Assembly (NCBI GenBank): GCA_015478945.1
Contig: JABUQX010014109.1
Location: 12,501 to 76,500, forward strand
Length of the DNA: 64,000 bases
Origin: Trachelipus rathkii
Lineage: Eukaryota > Arthropoda > Malacostraca > Isopoda > Trachelipodidae
Reading direction: 5' to 3'
Shown here: positions 1 through 10,129 of the stretch, piece by piece
Layout: each line of letters starts with the position of its first letter
How positions within the stretch are numbered: position 1 is the stretch's first letter
Translations under genes and position numbers: made by a program
Notes under the pieces: generated by a model
Database searches by the model: none
What the model was told of the DNA's origin: nothing
The model's input: only the letters and a program-made list of their open reading frames with translations

Positions 1-1050
1 TGTGTGGCGAATCTGAAGAGAGTTTGAGAGGATTGGGTGAGAGATTTGGCAGGGTGTGATAAAAGGAGGGCTTGAAAGTAAACGTTGGATAAGAGTAAGG
101 TTATGGTGTGAGTGAGAACACAACATAAATAAGTTGAAATCGAAATATCCTCAGTGTGATAGTTTATCGTTACGATTGGTGAGCACCTGGGAACAAGTGT
201 TGAGTATTAAATATTATTAGGGTATATGTTGATGAGAAGGGAACGGTACGATGCAGAGTGATAGTAGGAAAGTCGTGAATGGCAGGAAGGTGGCTGGTGC
301 ATTAAACTTGGTGATTGTAAAGGGACTAAGTCTTGAGTGTGCTAAAAAGGTCTTAATGAGGTTATGTTGTACCTGGTGTTATTGTATAGGTATTGAGACT
401 ATGTCTGGAATAAGAAGTATAGATCATAAAGTTCAATGTGTTCAGATGGACAATCTTAGGGGTGTGCTAGGTGTTGATAGGAAGAATTGCATTAAAATGA
501 AGGAATTGAAAATTATAGAGACGTATGTGGTGTGTGAAGAAAAGGTAAGTGAGAGAATAAATGGAAGTATGGGCGAGATAGTTTGTCATATGGAAAGGAT
601 ATATGATAGTCGGTTGGTTACGGTTGGTTAAGTGGCGAGTGTGTTGGGACCGGCCCGGCTGGAGACGAAGAAAAAGTTTGAGTCAGTAAACGAATGTTTG
701 AAGGAGAAAATGTGAGTTGGTAGAGGCGAGAAGAAGGTGTATAACAGGAGTGAATGGCGGGGATTGTGATGGTATGGTTGTGTTCCCACCTGGGCCGAGA
801 GGGATGAACCCTTACAATTGGACGATCTACCAAAGTGAGTGTCCATCGCTGTCCCATGAAGCTTTAGGTGGACTTTTCTGACTGCGTATGAGTTCTCACT
901 AATTAAATGGTACTTGAGGTGGCGGTAAGGCGGGCTTTCTCTCTGATATGTTTCAATGTTCTTCTTACCTGCGTTTTCTTTTCCGATGCTCGACACGCAT
1001 CTTACTCCTATTCTTGGGAAAAATATAAGGAAGATGAAGAAAGAAAGAAA
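1..1050 (+). mobile_element. LINE 3' fragment (RTE-like, RWFGHVER-type), copy 1
   Basis: This is the C-terminal third and 3' UTR of a non-LTR retrotransposon. It starts just downstream of where the RT catalytic motif would lie (reading CGES-type residues at base 1) and runs through the DKSKVMV-like segment near 100. An open stretch at 251-631 (126 codons) includes SRKVVNGRKVAGA, KGLSLECAKKVL and KVQCVQMDNLRGVLGV, the same peptides seen in copies C (14.3-14.7 kb) and D (28.3-28.8 kb). The usual RWFGHVERM motif is degraded near 590. The 3' UTR at 780-1050 (GGATGAACCC, then the GGTAAGGCGGGCTTTC block) ends in a GAAGATGAAGAAAGAAAG tail shared with copy D. Frameshifts and stops rule out activity. 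The exact clade is inferred from memory of the family. Confidence 0.75.
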
Positions 1051-1057
1051 GATATAT

Positions 1058-2324
1058 TAGAGGTGTACCGATAGTATCGGTATCGGCAGTATCGGCCATT
1101 ATTTTGTTATCGGTATTGGTGAATATGCCGAATATTCTTACTTTTTGGGCTGAAGAATTATGCAGAAAATTAGACTTCCATAATAAAATCTAGTTTTGAT
1201 TTATAAAAAGGTTCTATAAGGAGTTTGCCTTGAATTACGGAATATATATTGGCATCTCCGATGGTGAACCACTTCTAGAATTGCATTTTAAATATCATAA
1301 CCGAGGAGCTTGCTCGCGTGACAAAAAAAAAAAGATTCAGAGAAGTGGAAGCCTCCTTATCAGCAATCCCTAGCAACAGCACTGATAGTGACGATGGTGA
1401 CTTTTCAGCAAATAAACCTACTGAAGTTGAGGATTGTGGATTAGGCTAGACTTTGATAAGTTGGCATGGTCAAAATTGCATTGATCATCTCATTCACTTC
1501 AAAGAATCACACAAAGGAAACCGTTATCAATAAAGGAAATTGAAGAGACAGTCAATCAGTGCAAGGATACTTCAAATTGCAATCTGTGAAAAATACCGAA
1601 AATGCTCCTAATGGAAGAGAATCCTGTTTCATAGAAGAGTGCATGATAATGTGCCAAGGTTTCCAACTTATTATCATTTGCTGCAAGCAAATATTTTTAT
1701 CTGCCCTCCCTCATCAGTCGAGAATCGAGCGGTATTTTCGTGTAGTGGGAAATGTAAAGCGACCCCAAAATGGAACAGGCTTCGCCAATGATACTAGTGA
1801 AAGCCTAATGTCCTTTAGCATCACAATTTGAGTATTGGAATATCTAATCTTCTAATTTATTATTTGTCATGTGTGAATATACGCCGTCTTTTTATTTTGT
1901 CTTTTCAGCTAATTAAAGATTTCTTCTTTCATTATTTTTATTCTTATATATGATAGCTAAATAATCTTGTAAATTGTAATCATGTTAAAACATAAATGCT
2001 AGTAGCTAAACTTTGTTAATACTTTACTGGAAAATGGAAATGGAATGTTTTTTGAATATACAAAATAAAGTTATTAAAAATTATATTTGCATTTATTATT
2101 CTTTTTAAAGATACTATTTTTATTTATAAAATAAATAATACTTGGGCACAACCAAATTTGAAATAAATGACAAAGTATTGGTTGTACATGGGAATGCAAT
2201 CCGAGTGCAGCAGTACACAAATGTTCCATCTTATTACTGTGTATTTGTTATATTAATTAAAGTATCGGTATCAGTACCTAAAAAATACAGTATCGGTATC
2301 AGTCTTTTCTGGTATCGGTACATC

Positions 2325-2328
<4 letters not shown>
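1058..2328 (+). mobile_element. hAT-type DNA transposon relic with TIRs
   Basis: A 1,271-bp element bounded by inverted ends. The left end reads TAGAGGTGTACCGATA; the reverse complement of the right end reads TAGAGATGTACCGATA (15 of 16 identical, fitting the YAGNG start of hAT elements). The 8 bp outside each end (agatatat and atatatat) match 7 of 8, an acceptable but low-complexity target duplication. Inside, near 1640-1800 and spread over two frames, is a trace of the hAT C-terminal dimerisation domain: VPRFPTYYHLLQ, then CPPSSVENRAVF, a form of the usual PPSSVESERxFS motif, then PKWNRL. A short acidic coding-like stretch lies at 1333-1445. It has no complete transposase, so it is a dead or non-autonomous copy. 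Confidence 0.7.
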
Positions 2329-2391
<63 letters not shown>

Positions 2392-2421
2392 ATACTTATA
2401 TATATAAAATATATATATATG

Positions 2422-2453
<32 letters not shown>

Positions 2454-2590
2454 TTATTATATACTTATATATAGAATATGTATAGTTATATAATATATAT
2501 ATATATTATATCATATTATTATATAATAAAGTATTATATATCTGATACATATATAATATATATATATTAATATATATATATATAATATAA
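2329..2590. repeat. (TA)n microsatellite tract
   Basis: Long, slightly interrupted TA dinucleotide array directly abutting the right end of the hAT relic. The element probably inserted into, or seeded, this tract. Confidence 0.95.
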
Positions 2591-2815
2591 ATTCTTAGTA
2601 TTGGCTATAAAATTACCCAATTGAGCCTCTTAAATTTTGGTTACATTAAAATGCTACTGATTAATAATAATTAATTAATCATTCATAACTATAGTAAATC
2701 TTATTTCAATAATGTATTTGTACTTTTCTTCCTCAGTTGTTGCTTTTTCTTTAAATATTATGCTCATATCATGTTCCTTGAACTAATAATTTTTATTTTT
2801 CTTGTATATCCTTTT

Positions 2816-2856
<41 letters not shown>

Positions 2857-3209
2857 TATATCCTTTTAGAAATATTGATAGTTTAATACTCTTTACCTAT
2901 ATAAGCCTTGAATTATCCTTACTTCTTTACATTAATTTACATTATTACAAAATGCACTTTACCCCTGAAATAAAAAGTAAGGAAGATATCGTATTTACAA
3001 AAGTAAGATTCTGTTCCTTGTAAGACTACTAGTTAATTTTCTTGTTGATTTCTTTTCTCCAATCTTGTGAATATTTACAATTAAAATAACATTATCCTTT
3101 TAATATTTAGTTTTTATAATTGATTAGTTTCATATACAATTAACACATAATAAAATCTTTATATAATATTTCAAGTTTTTTATAATTGAATTGCTTATTG
3201 GTGTTTCAG
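2591..3209. other. Non-coding stretch, probable intron, with poly-T insertion
   Basis: AT-rich sequence upstream of the first recognisable TatD exon. I see no matching earlier TatD exon (the N-terminal HxH-type segment) here, so the gene probably starts outside the window. The notable item is a run of 36 T at 2819-2854 flanked on both sides by the same 16 bases (2803-2818 and 2855-2870). The 3209 end is a standard acceptor (gtgtttcag). Confidence 0.6.
2803..2870 (-). mobile_element. Poly(A)-only retro-insertion with 16-bp target duplication
   Basis: The sequence tgtatatccttttaga occurs at 2803-2818 and again at 2855-2870, and everything between is T. This is the signature of target-primed reverse transcription that delivered only a poly(A) tail, in minus orientation. 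Slippage within a short T tract would not by itself create the flanking 16-mer duplication. The source element cannot be named. Confidence 0.6.
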
Positions 3210-3396
3210 ATAACCTGTTTTGAACTGTTGGGTGCCATCCAACAAACTGCAGTGAATTTGAAAAAGATTCGCCTGAAGAGTATTATAACAAGCTTTCAGA
3301 TTTAGCGTGCAGTAAGAATAATAAGATTGTCGCATTAGGAGAATTTGGACTTGATTACGACAGATTTAATTTCTGCAGTATGGAGGTACAAAAGAA
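3210..3396 (+). CDS. TATDN1: TatD-family nuclease (TATDN1-like), internal exon
   Basis: TATDN1 belongs to the TatD metal-dependent hydrolases, 3'-5' exonucleases/DNases built on a TIM barrel. This exon encodes TVGCHPTNCSEFEKDSPEEY and, further on, KIVALGEFGLDYDR, corresponding to the GCHPT and GExGLDxDR motifs; the Glu is a metal ligand in the family. The acceptor is gtttcag at 3209 and the donor gttagt after 3396. The reading frame joins exactly to the 7887 exon as EVQKK/YFEW. Oddity: a TGA at 3222-3224 sits where the family has Ser just before TVGCHPT, so either the gene is broken or the base is wrong. Upstream exons with the first metal-binding HxH region are not in the window. Homology is strong from motif order across four exons. 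Confidence 0.85.
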
Positions 3397-3523
3397 GTTA
3401 GTCAAGCTCATAGAGAGAGCATTTAGTTTTCTTTTTTGGAATTTCAAAATAATATATAATTGTAAGAACATACATACAGACTTTTACTTATAGAACCCTG
3501 TAGATATTGGAAACTTGAAGCCA

Positions 3524-3985
<462 letters not shown>

Positions 3986-4002
3986 GATTTTTGTTTTTGT
4001 GT

Positions 4003-4354
4003 TGCGAATCTGAAGAGAAATGAGATACGTAGAGAGATTGGGTAGGGTGTGTAAAAGGAGGGCTTGTAAAGCAACGATAAGAGTAAGGTTACATGGAGTT
4101 TGAGGACACTCCTCGGTGTGCTATGTTAATGTGATGCGTGCACCATGTCTGAGTTTTAAATATTTAGGATATATGTTTTATGAAAAGGGAACGAACAGTA
4201 GCAGAAAGGTTTATATGGTAGGAAGGTGGCTGGAGCAAATAAATCAGTGGACGTAAAAGGACTAAGTCTTGAGTGCAATAGGGTCTTTACATGAGGGTAT
4301 ATTATTACCTGTGTTAACACATAGTAGTAAAACTAATGATCTGAATAAGAGGTA
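4003..4354 (+). mobile_element. RTE-like LINE fragment, 5' part of an interrupted copy
   Basis: Same family as copies 1, C and D. It begins gcgaatctgaagagaaatga, follows the copy-1 order (GGATATATG.., GGAAGGTGGCTGGAGC, AAGGACTAAGTCTTGAGTGC) and breaks off near 4354 at gaataagaggta. The continuation of exactly this alignment resumes at 7604. Strongly decayed. Confidence 0.7.
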
Positions 4355-7300
4355 ATATTTTCAGAAAATATTAGGTTTTTGGATTTGGGAGAGAATTTCT
4401 GGATAAAGATCTTTTGCAGCAGATGGAGTTCACTTGAGTCGTAAGGAGTTGGGCTTTTCAGCACCAGTTTGGAGACTTGTTTAGCAAAAACTAGGTAAAG
4501 TTAAAGGACACAACCTATGCAATAATGAGTGAATGGTAACAGAATATGGTGATATAAATAAACAAGATTTTAATTTTTTAAATAATAATTGTAGTTAATA
4601 AAAAAAATAAACGCATGGAAGAACAGCCGTCTGTTATTATAAATGTCTAGTCTTAGGTGGCCAGTGATACTACTGAAGTTATTCACAATGAGAATCTGAC
4701 ATTATTTGCATAACTGAGGCATGGGTTAATGAAGAATTATATGGAGACCCTTTTCAGAATATGAAATAAATGAGATTCACTCTACAAAACCAGTAGAGGA
4801 AGAAGGTGGTGGCGCTATAATTTAAAAAGCAATATTCAATCTTGTATTAATAATTGACTTAAACTAATCATGATATTTAATCGGTATTGGACTCAAGATA
4901 TCCTTAAAACCAATAAATCACATAGAATAGGCATTTATAGACCCTCTGCCAGAGTCAAGAACAGATGTGAAACAGAAAGAAATGCCACAGTGTAAAGAAA
5001 AAGGTAACACATAAGATTTAATTTTCCTGGCATTCAATGGGATTCCCTGTCTCAACATGACCATAGTAGTTCAGTATTTATAAATTGTATACTAGATATC
5101 TTTTTGAGTCAGATGGTCCATGAACCCACAAGACACGATGCACTATTAGACTTATTATTAACTAACAACAAAGTAATGGTGATGAACGTATTGAAAAAAT
5201 TAGTGACCATAATATAATTAGATTTAATATGAATGTGATATCTGGGCTCAAATTGCAAGCTAATAAGTAAGGAAAATCCTAGATTTCTAAAATGGTGATT
5301 TTACCAAATTACTAGGAGACATGCTTAGTATAACTGACTGTGATAAAGAGTTTAAAGACCAAAATGTTTTTATCATGTGGGAACGTTTTAAGCAAATTTT
5401 AAAATATTCAGCCAGTATGTTTTAAAAATAAACCCATTAGGGTGGCGAAGAGAAACCTGTTTGGTGAATATATAATAAGAGATAAAATCATGAAAAGCAT
5501 AGATGTTTGAAAATATCAAGTGTGCATTAGGAAGATGTGATTTAGTAAATTATAAGAAAAAAAGAAACGAACTTAACCAGTCAATAAGAAAGGCAAAAGA
5601 GAGAGGCAGAAATTAAATTAGCAAGGAATAGTAATAAGGACCTGAAGATTAGTTTTATAAATTTAAAAGTAAGAATAGACAATAGGTCAATTAAATTGAT
5701 GGTAAATTAGTAAGTTCAGATAAGGAATTGGTCAACATTTTCAATGCTTATTTGCTTCAGTGTTTACTGAGGAAAGATTTGATAATAGTTGAGACTAATA
5801 GTTTCGGTATGCATGTAATAAATAGGATTACAGAATTTGAAATTGCCGAGAAAGAAATTAAATCTTTACTGGACCACATTGACCCAGGAAAAGCTGCAGG
5901 TTCTAATGGTATATATGGTAGAATTCTAAAGAGGGTAGTAGCGACATTGCAAAGGCACTGTATTTGATTTTTAAGCGATCTATGTTAAACATTTGGTGAG
6001 GTACCAGATGACTGGAAAACTGCATATTGTGTTTATTTATAAGAAAGATAATAAGAAGATTTGAGAAATTATAGACCAGTTAGCTTAACATCTCTGGTTA
6101 TAAAAGTTATTGTAAAAGTTACTGAAATTTCATATAGAGAAATATTTGGAAGATAACAAGATATTGTATGACTCCCAGCATGGTTTTAGAAAGGGTAGAT
6201 CATGTTAGACAAACCTTTTAGCATTTTTGGAATATATTACTGACTGCATTGACCGAAGAGATCCAATTGATGTTATATATTTAGACAGCAATTCTTTTGA
6301 TAAGGTTCCACACATAAGGTGATAAAGAAGATATTGCAATGTGGTATAGGTGGAGGTACATGGTTGGATTAAAAGAGTGGTTGTGAATTAGAAAATATGG
6401 TGTACAACTAAATCTCAATAAGTCATCAAGTAAAATAGTGAAGAGGGTGTCCCATTAGGTTCAGTGCCAGCTACTCTGTTGTTCCTCATATAAATGATTT
6501 AACTAGACCAAATGTAAGTGTTTATAAGTTTGGTTACGATAAACACCAAAGGGCTACCCCAGTTAAGTTAGAATAGAAGGATGCATAAAGATTCAAAATG
6601 ATCTTGATAAACTTCTTGGGTGGGCAGATAAGTGGCAAAATGAATTTTAAGTAAAAAGTAAGGTTCTTCACCTAGGTTTCAACAAAAGTTTTAACTACGA
6701 TATTAATGGGGATTGGCTGTGGACCAAGAAAAAGATTAGGTGTGATTATAAGCAGTAATTTGAAAGTAGCTAATCAGTGTTTGTAAGCAAGGAATAAAGC
6801 TAATAAGATGCTGGGCATAATAAATCGCAATGTTTACAAGATCACAGCTAAGGTAAACTATATATAATATGTTAGCTAAGCCTAATATCATAAATAAGTT
6901 TGGGCCCTTATTTAAAGAAAGACTTAGATATGCAAGAGAGTGCAACGTAGAGCAACAAGGATGATTTCTGGGTTTGAGGGTAAGAGCTATGAGGAGAGGC
7001 TGAAGGAGTTAGGAATGTTTTCTGTAGAAAGGCGATTTCTCAGAGGAGACATGATACAAGTCTACAAAATTTTTACATCTATTGATAATACAGAGACCAT
7101 TAAATTCTTCATAGTAGAGCACGGACGAGAGACCAGGGGGGCATAACAAGAAAATTAAGAAGAAAGCATGCCATCTTGATATAAGAAAGCATGCATTCAG
7201 CAATAGGGTTGTTAAATTTTGGAATGGTTTGCCACAGGAAGTTGTTGAGTGTGACTCGATGGCAACATTTAAGAAAGGGTTAGATAGGTATATGGATGGG

Positions 7301-7603
7301 TTGGGTATCATATAGTATATTTAGACGAAGCCAAATTGGCTGGTTTTTAGTTACAGTAGTTATTAATGTTATACTGCATGTATGACCATAACTTAGTTAT
7401 TAAGGCATGTGGATGGTTTGGGGTATCATATATAATTTTTTTTGACTAAGCCAAATTGGTGGATTTTAGTTACATGAGTTTGACAAGCCCTAGGGTGCTT
7501 TGTTTATTTGCATGAGAGCATGTTTGGTTAGTGGGTTGACTGGGACAGTCTCGATAGGTCCATGTGGCTTCGTACTGTCCCTACATTTCTTATGTTCTTA
7601 TGT
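4355..7603 (+). mobile_element. CR1-type LINE, nearly full length but dead
   Basis: A decayed CR1-clade non-LTR element, about 3.25 kb. Endonuclease part: ICITEAWVNEE-like residues near 4710, a FPGIQWDSLSQHDHSSSVFI stretch near 5025-5080 and FLSQMVHEPTRHDALLDLLL near 5100-5160. RT part: DPGKAAGSNGI near 5880-5915, VPDDWKTAY near 6003, SQHGFRKGR-like residues near 6175, and SNSFDKVPH near 6285 in place of SKAFDKVPH. The YADD box is lost (KFGYDK near 6528). The C-terminal domain at 6936-7310 is best preserved: RRATRMISGFEGKSYEERLK, RRFLRGDMIQVYKIF, then HAFSNRVVKFWNGLP-type residues. The 3' end repeats ttcttatgttcttatg. It is inserted inside an older RTE-like LINE. Confidence 0.75.
6940..7310 (+). 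pseudogene. CR1 LINE ORF2 C-terminal domain remnant
   Basis: Best-conserved coding piece of the CR1-type element. It reads QRRATRMISGFEGKSYEERL, then LGMFSVERRFLRGDMIQVYK, with a frameshift near 7140 after which the NRVVKFWNGLPQEVVE-type pattern continues. This post-RT segment is typical of CR1/L2-like ORF2 proteins. Confidence 0.7.
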
Positions 7604-7690
7604 ATAGATCTAAAGTACATTGTGTTCAGATGAACAATCTTAGGAGCGTGTTAGGTGTGATAAGAATTTAAATGCATTTAAATGCTCAAA
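7604..7690 (+). mobile_element. RTE-like LINE fragment, 3' part of an interrupted copy
   Basis: Resumes the alignment that stopped at 4354: atagatctaaagtacattgt is the counterpart of copy-1 positions 419-440, followed by the FRMNNLRSVLGV-type sequence. It shows the CR1 element landed in a pre-existing LINE. Confidence 0.65.
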
Positions 7691-7886
7691 CTCTGGTATC
7701 TTTATATTAGTTGCATGCAAGTTGATTCACTTTTACTAATTAACGTAAATTAGGTAAATGGAGTTGATGTACTTGGAAGTATATTTTGAATTCAAGTTAA
7801 AACTCTCATGCTTATTTTGTAATTTTTAGTGAATTATAGAATTTTAATAAAGTTTTTAATATATTTATTCTTTTTTATTGTTTAAG

Positions 7887-8096
7887 GTATTTTGAATGGC
7901 AGTTAAAGCTTGTGGGAAAAACCAATTTACCATTATTTCTTCACTGTCGGAAAGCTGCTAAAGACTTGGTAGAAATCCTTACGACTTATGGTGAAGATAT
8001 TTCGAAAGGAGGCGGTGTAGTTCACTCATTTGATGGTACAGAGGAAGAATTAATGAATTTCTTAAAGTGTGGCTTATATATAGGAATTAATGGCTG
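7887..8096 (+). CDS. TATDN1: TatD-family nuclease (TATDN1-like), internal exon
   Basis: Second recognisable exon. It continues from the 3396 donor in frame (AA/G gives Lys, then YFEWQLKL). It carries LPLFLHCR and VVHSFDGT, the two histidine motifs that bind the catalytic metals in TatD enzymes, and ends with YIGING before a gtaaga donor. The acceptor is tttaag. The exon is open throughout and has the most gene-like codon use in the window. It is separated from the previous exon by a 4.5-kb intron packed with nested retrotransposons, and from the next by a 139-bp intron. Confidence 0.88.
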
Positions 8097-8235
8097 GTAA
8101 GATTTATCCTGAATTTTTATTAAAAAAATTGGTGGTCATGCCTTTTAGTTAAATGACTTTCAACTTATTTCAGGTTTCCCCTGAAAACGTTTGAATTTGT
8201 CAGATTCATTCAACGATGTCGCCTTTACTTTGCAG

Positions 8236-8439
8236 TTCTTTGAAAACGGAAGAAAACTTGAAAGTAGTTAGAGAAATACCTTTGGATAGACTGTTGCTCG
8301 AGACAGACTCACCTTGGTGCGAAATCAGACCTTCCCATGCTGGTTATAAATATATAAAGAGCAAATTTCCATCAAAGAAGTATGACAAATGGGAAAAAGG
8401 AGTCATGGTTAAAGGAAGAAATGAGCCTCATTGCATTGT
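8236..8439 (+). CDS. TATDN1: TatD-family nuclease (TATDN1-like), internal exon
   Basis: Starts after the acceptor tttgcag. Joined to the previous exon it reads NGCSLKTEENLKVV, matching the NGCSLKTE boundary of animal TATDN1. It contains LLLETDSPWC, whose Asp is a conserved metal ligand, then the HAGYKYIKSKFPSKK region and KGRNEP before a donor at 8440 (gtaatt). All four catalytic motifs visible in exons 3210-8439 are intact. The following intron is nearly all (TTA)n. Confidence 0.88.
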
Positions 8440-8441
8440 GT

Positions 8442-8789
<348 letters not shown>

Positions 8790-8844
8790 GATTTTTCTTT
8801 TCCATAAATAGATTGAAAAACCTGAAGAAAATTATCTCCTACAG

Positions 8845-9167
8845 GTCTGAAATAGTTAGAAAAATAACCAATTGCGCTTCATGAAAAAGACGTTGTGTTG
8901 AAAGCTCTGATGTATCCTCACACTGAAAGGCATTTATATGAGAGGTACAAGCTTTCCTCCTCCAGGCGTTTTGTTGATTTTTTCCACCTTGATGGCATAA
9001 ATTCTCCTAAAGTTCTTCTCAGTCTATCTTTGAAGACGTTTCAAAGGCATGTTATCAATTATAATATTTTCATTAGCTTGAAAATGCCCAGCGTGAGCTT
9101 GCAACACCAACTATTTTTTTCTGAAGAGGAATTGGTTCTTTTTCTAAATACGTTAGACAGGAGATAA
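8845..9167 (+). CDS. TATDN1: TATDN1-like terminal exon, probable frameshift
   Basis: After the acceptor ctcctacag the frame continues as IVSEIVRKITNCAS and stops at 8882-8884, about 20 residues short of a normal TatD end. A one-base shift at that point opens HEKDVVLKALMYPHTER, which resembles the DPLELANTLYNNT-type C-terminal helix of the family, and stays open to 9167. I read this as one exon with a single-base indel; the ORF beyond about 8960 is longer than expected and may be 3' UTR. A candidate AATAAA lies at 9282. The exon assignment is less certain than the other three. Confidence 0.5.
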
Positions 9168-9281
9168 TTTTTTACAGTTTTGTTCAATGTATTTTTGGGG
9201 AAGAAAAAGGAAAAAGATAAAAATCTGTAATGTAACAGATCTAAAATCCTTACGACTTGTGGTGAATTTATTTGTGTCTAA

Positions 9282-9287
9282 AATAAA
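9282..9287 (+). promoter_or_regulatory. Candidate polyadenylation signal of the TATDN1-like gene
   Basis: AATAAA about 115 bp after the end of the last open frame and just before an (ATT)n array. It is the first canonical hexamer downstream. AT-rich DNA makes chance occurrence easy, so confidence is modest. Confidence 0.35.
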
Positions 9288-9310
9288 TTTCAAAATTTAA
9301 ATAAGCTCTC

Positions 9311-9311
<1 letters not shown>

Positions 9312-9402
<91 letters not shown>
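9312..9402. repeat. (ATT)n microsatellite
   Basis: About 90 bp of pure ATT trinucleotide repeats downstream of the TATDN1-like gene. Confidence 0.97.
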
Positions 9403-9405
<3 letters not shown>

Positions 9406-10129
9406 TTAGTATAGCTAGTTATTTCCTTTAGCAAACAACATGCATTTTATTCTGATTTATTAAAGAATAGTTATTCATTATTTTATTATGTATTATAGAA
9501 CAATATTTTTAAATACGGTACTTGAAGGCTGCTATTTAAGTGAGCATGAGTGAGAGTAGTGAGAAAAGTTTGCTTCATCTTAAATGACTTTCACCTGTGA
9601 GCGAGTCAGGAAAAGTATTATTAAAATAGGCTATTAGTTTAAAAGGTTATTTAGGTGGGGGTACTAGGACTGTGGGTGCTCGATTTTAAAGGGAGGTTAC
9701 ACCATAAATTTTATTTTTCCCGTTTATCTTTGTTTATTATTGTTTATTGTGTGTATTTATTATGTTGTGGCTACACGCTACTACCCGACGTCCTTCCAGG
9801 TCCGGAGAGCGGAGTGTGCTCGCGGCATTGTCACTGGGGGGAGTTCTGTGGCGTCTGGAGCAGGAGGCTGCTAGCCTCACCGATGACTCCTAAGCAGCCT
9901 CCGGGAAGAAACGCCACTTCATCGTGACAACGCTCACTCCCTTCAACATCTATTAATATTCTTCAATTTGAACGTGGTTATTCAAGACCAGAACATAACC
10001 CCTTCAATATATTTCAACACTTCTATAGCTATGGACCAGGATTGAAGGATTGATATTATTGATAGATAGATAAGGATTATCTACTGGTGTGATATCACAG
10101 AAATATTTATAAAATTCCTTAATTTATTA
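9403..10129. other. Unassigned stretch before LINE copy A
   Basis: Contains a GC-richer patch at 9780-9930 with a 90-codon open frame (9655-9927; LLPDVLPGPESGVCSRHCHW and onward) that I do not recognise. It could be the 5' region of the following LINE or an unrelated repeat. The rest is plain AT-rich sequence. Confidence 0.4.

Noticed and set aside
2941..3023. An extra upstream TatD exon (KMHFTPEIKSKEDIVFTKV)
   Set aside because: It does not resemble the N-terminal TatD segment expected before DNLF-TVGCHPT, and the frame has no convincing acceptor.
8895..9167. DcpS (scavenger decapping enzyme) fragment, because of the MYPHTERHLYERY string
   Set aside because: Similarity is limited to a few residues; the position and frame fit the C-terminus of the TatD-like gene better, and no histidine triad is present.
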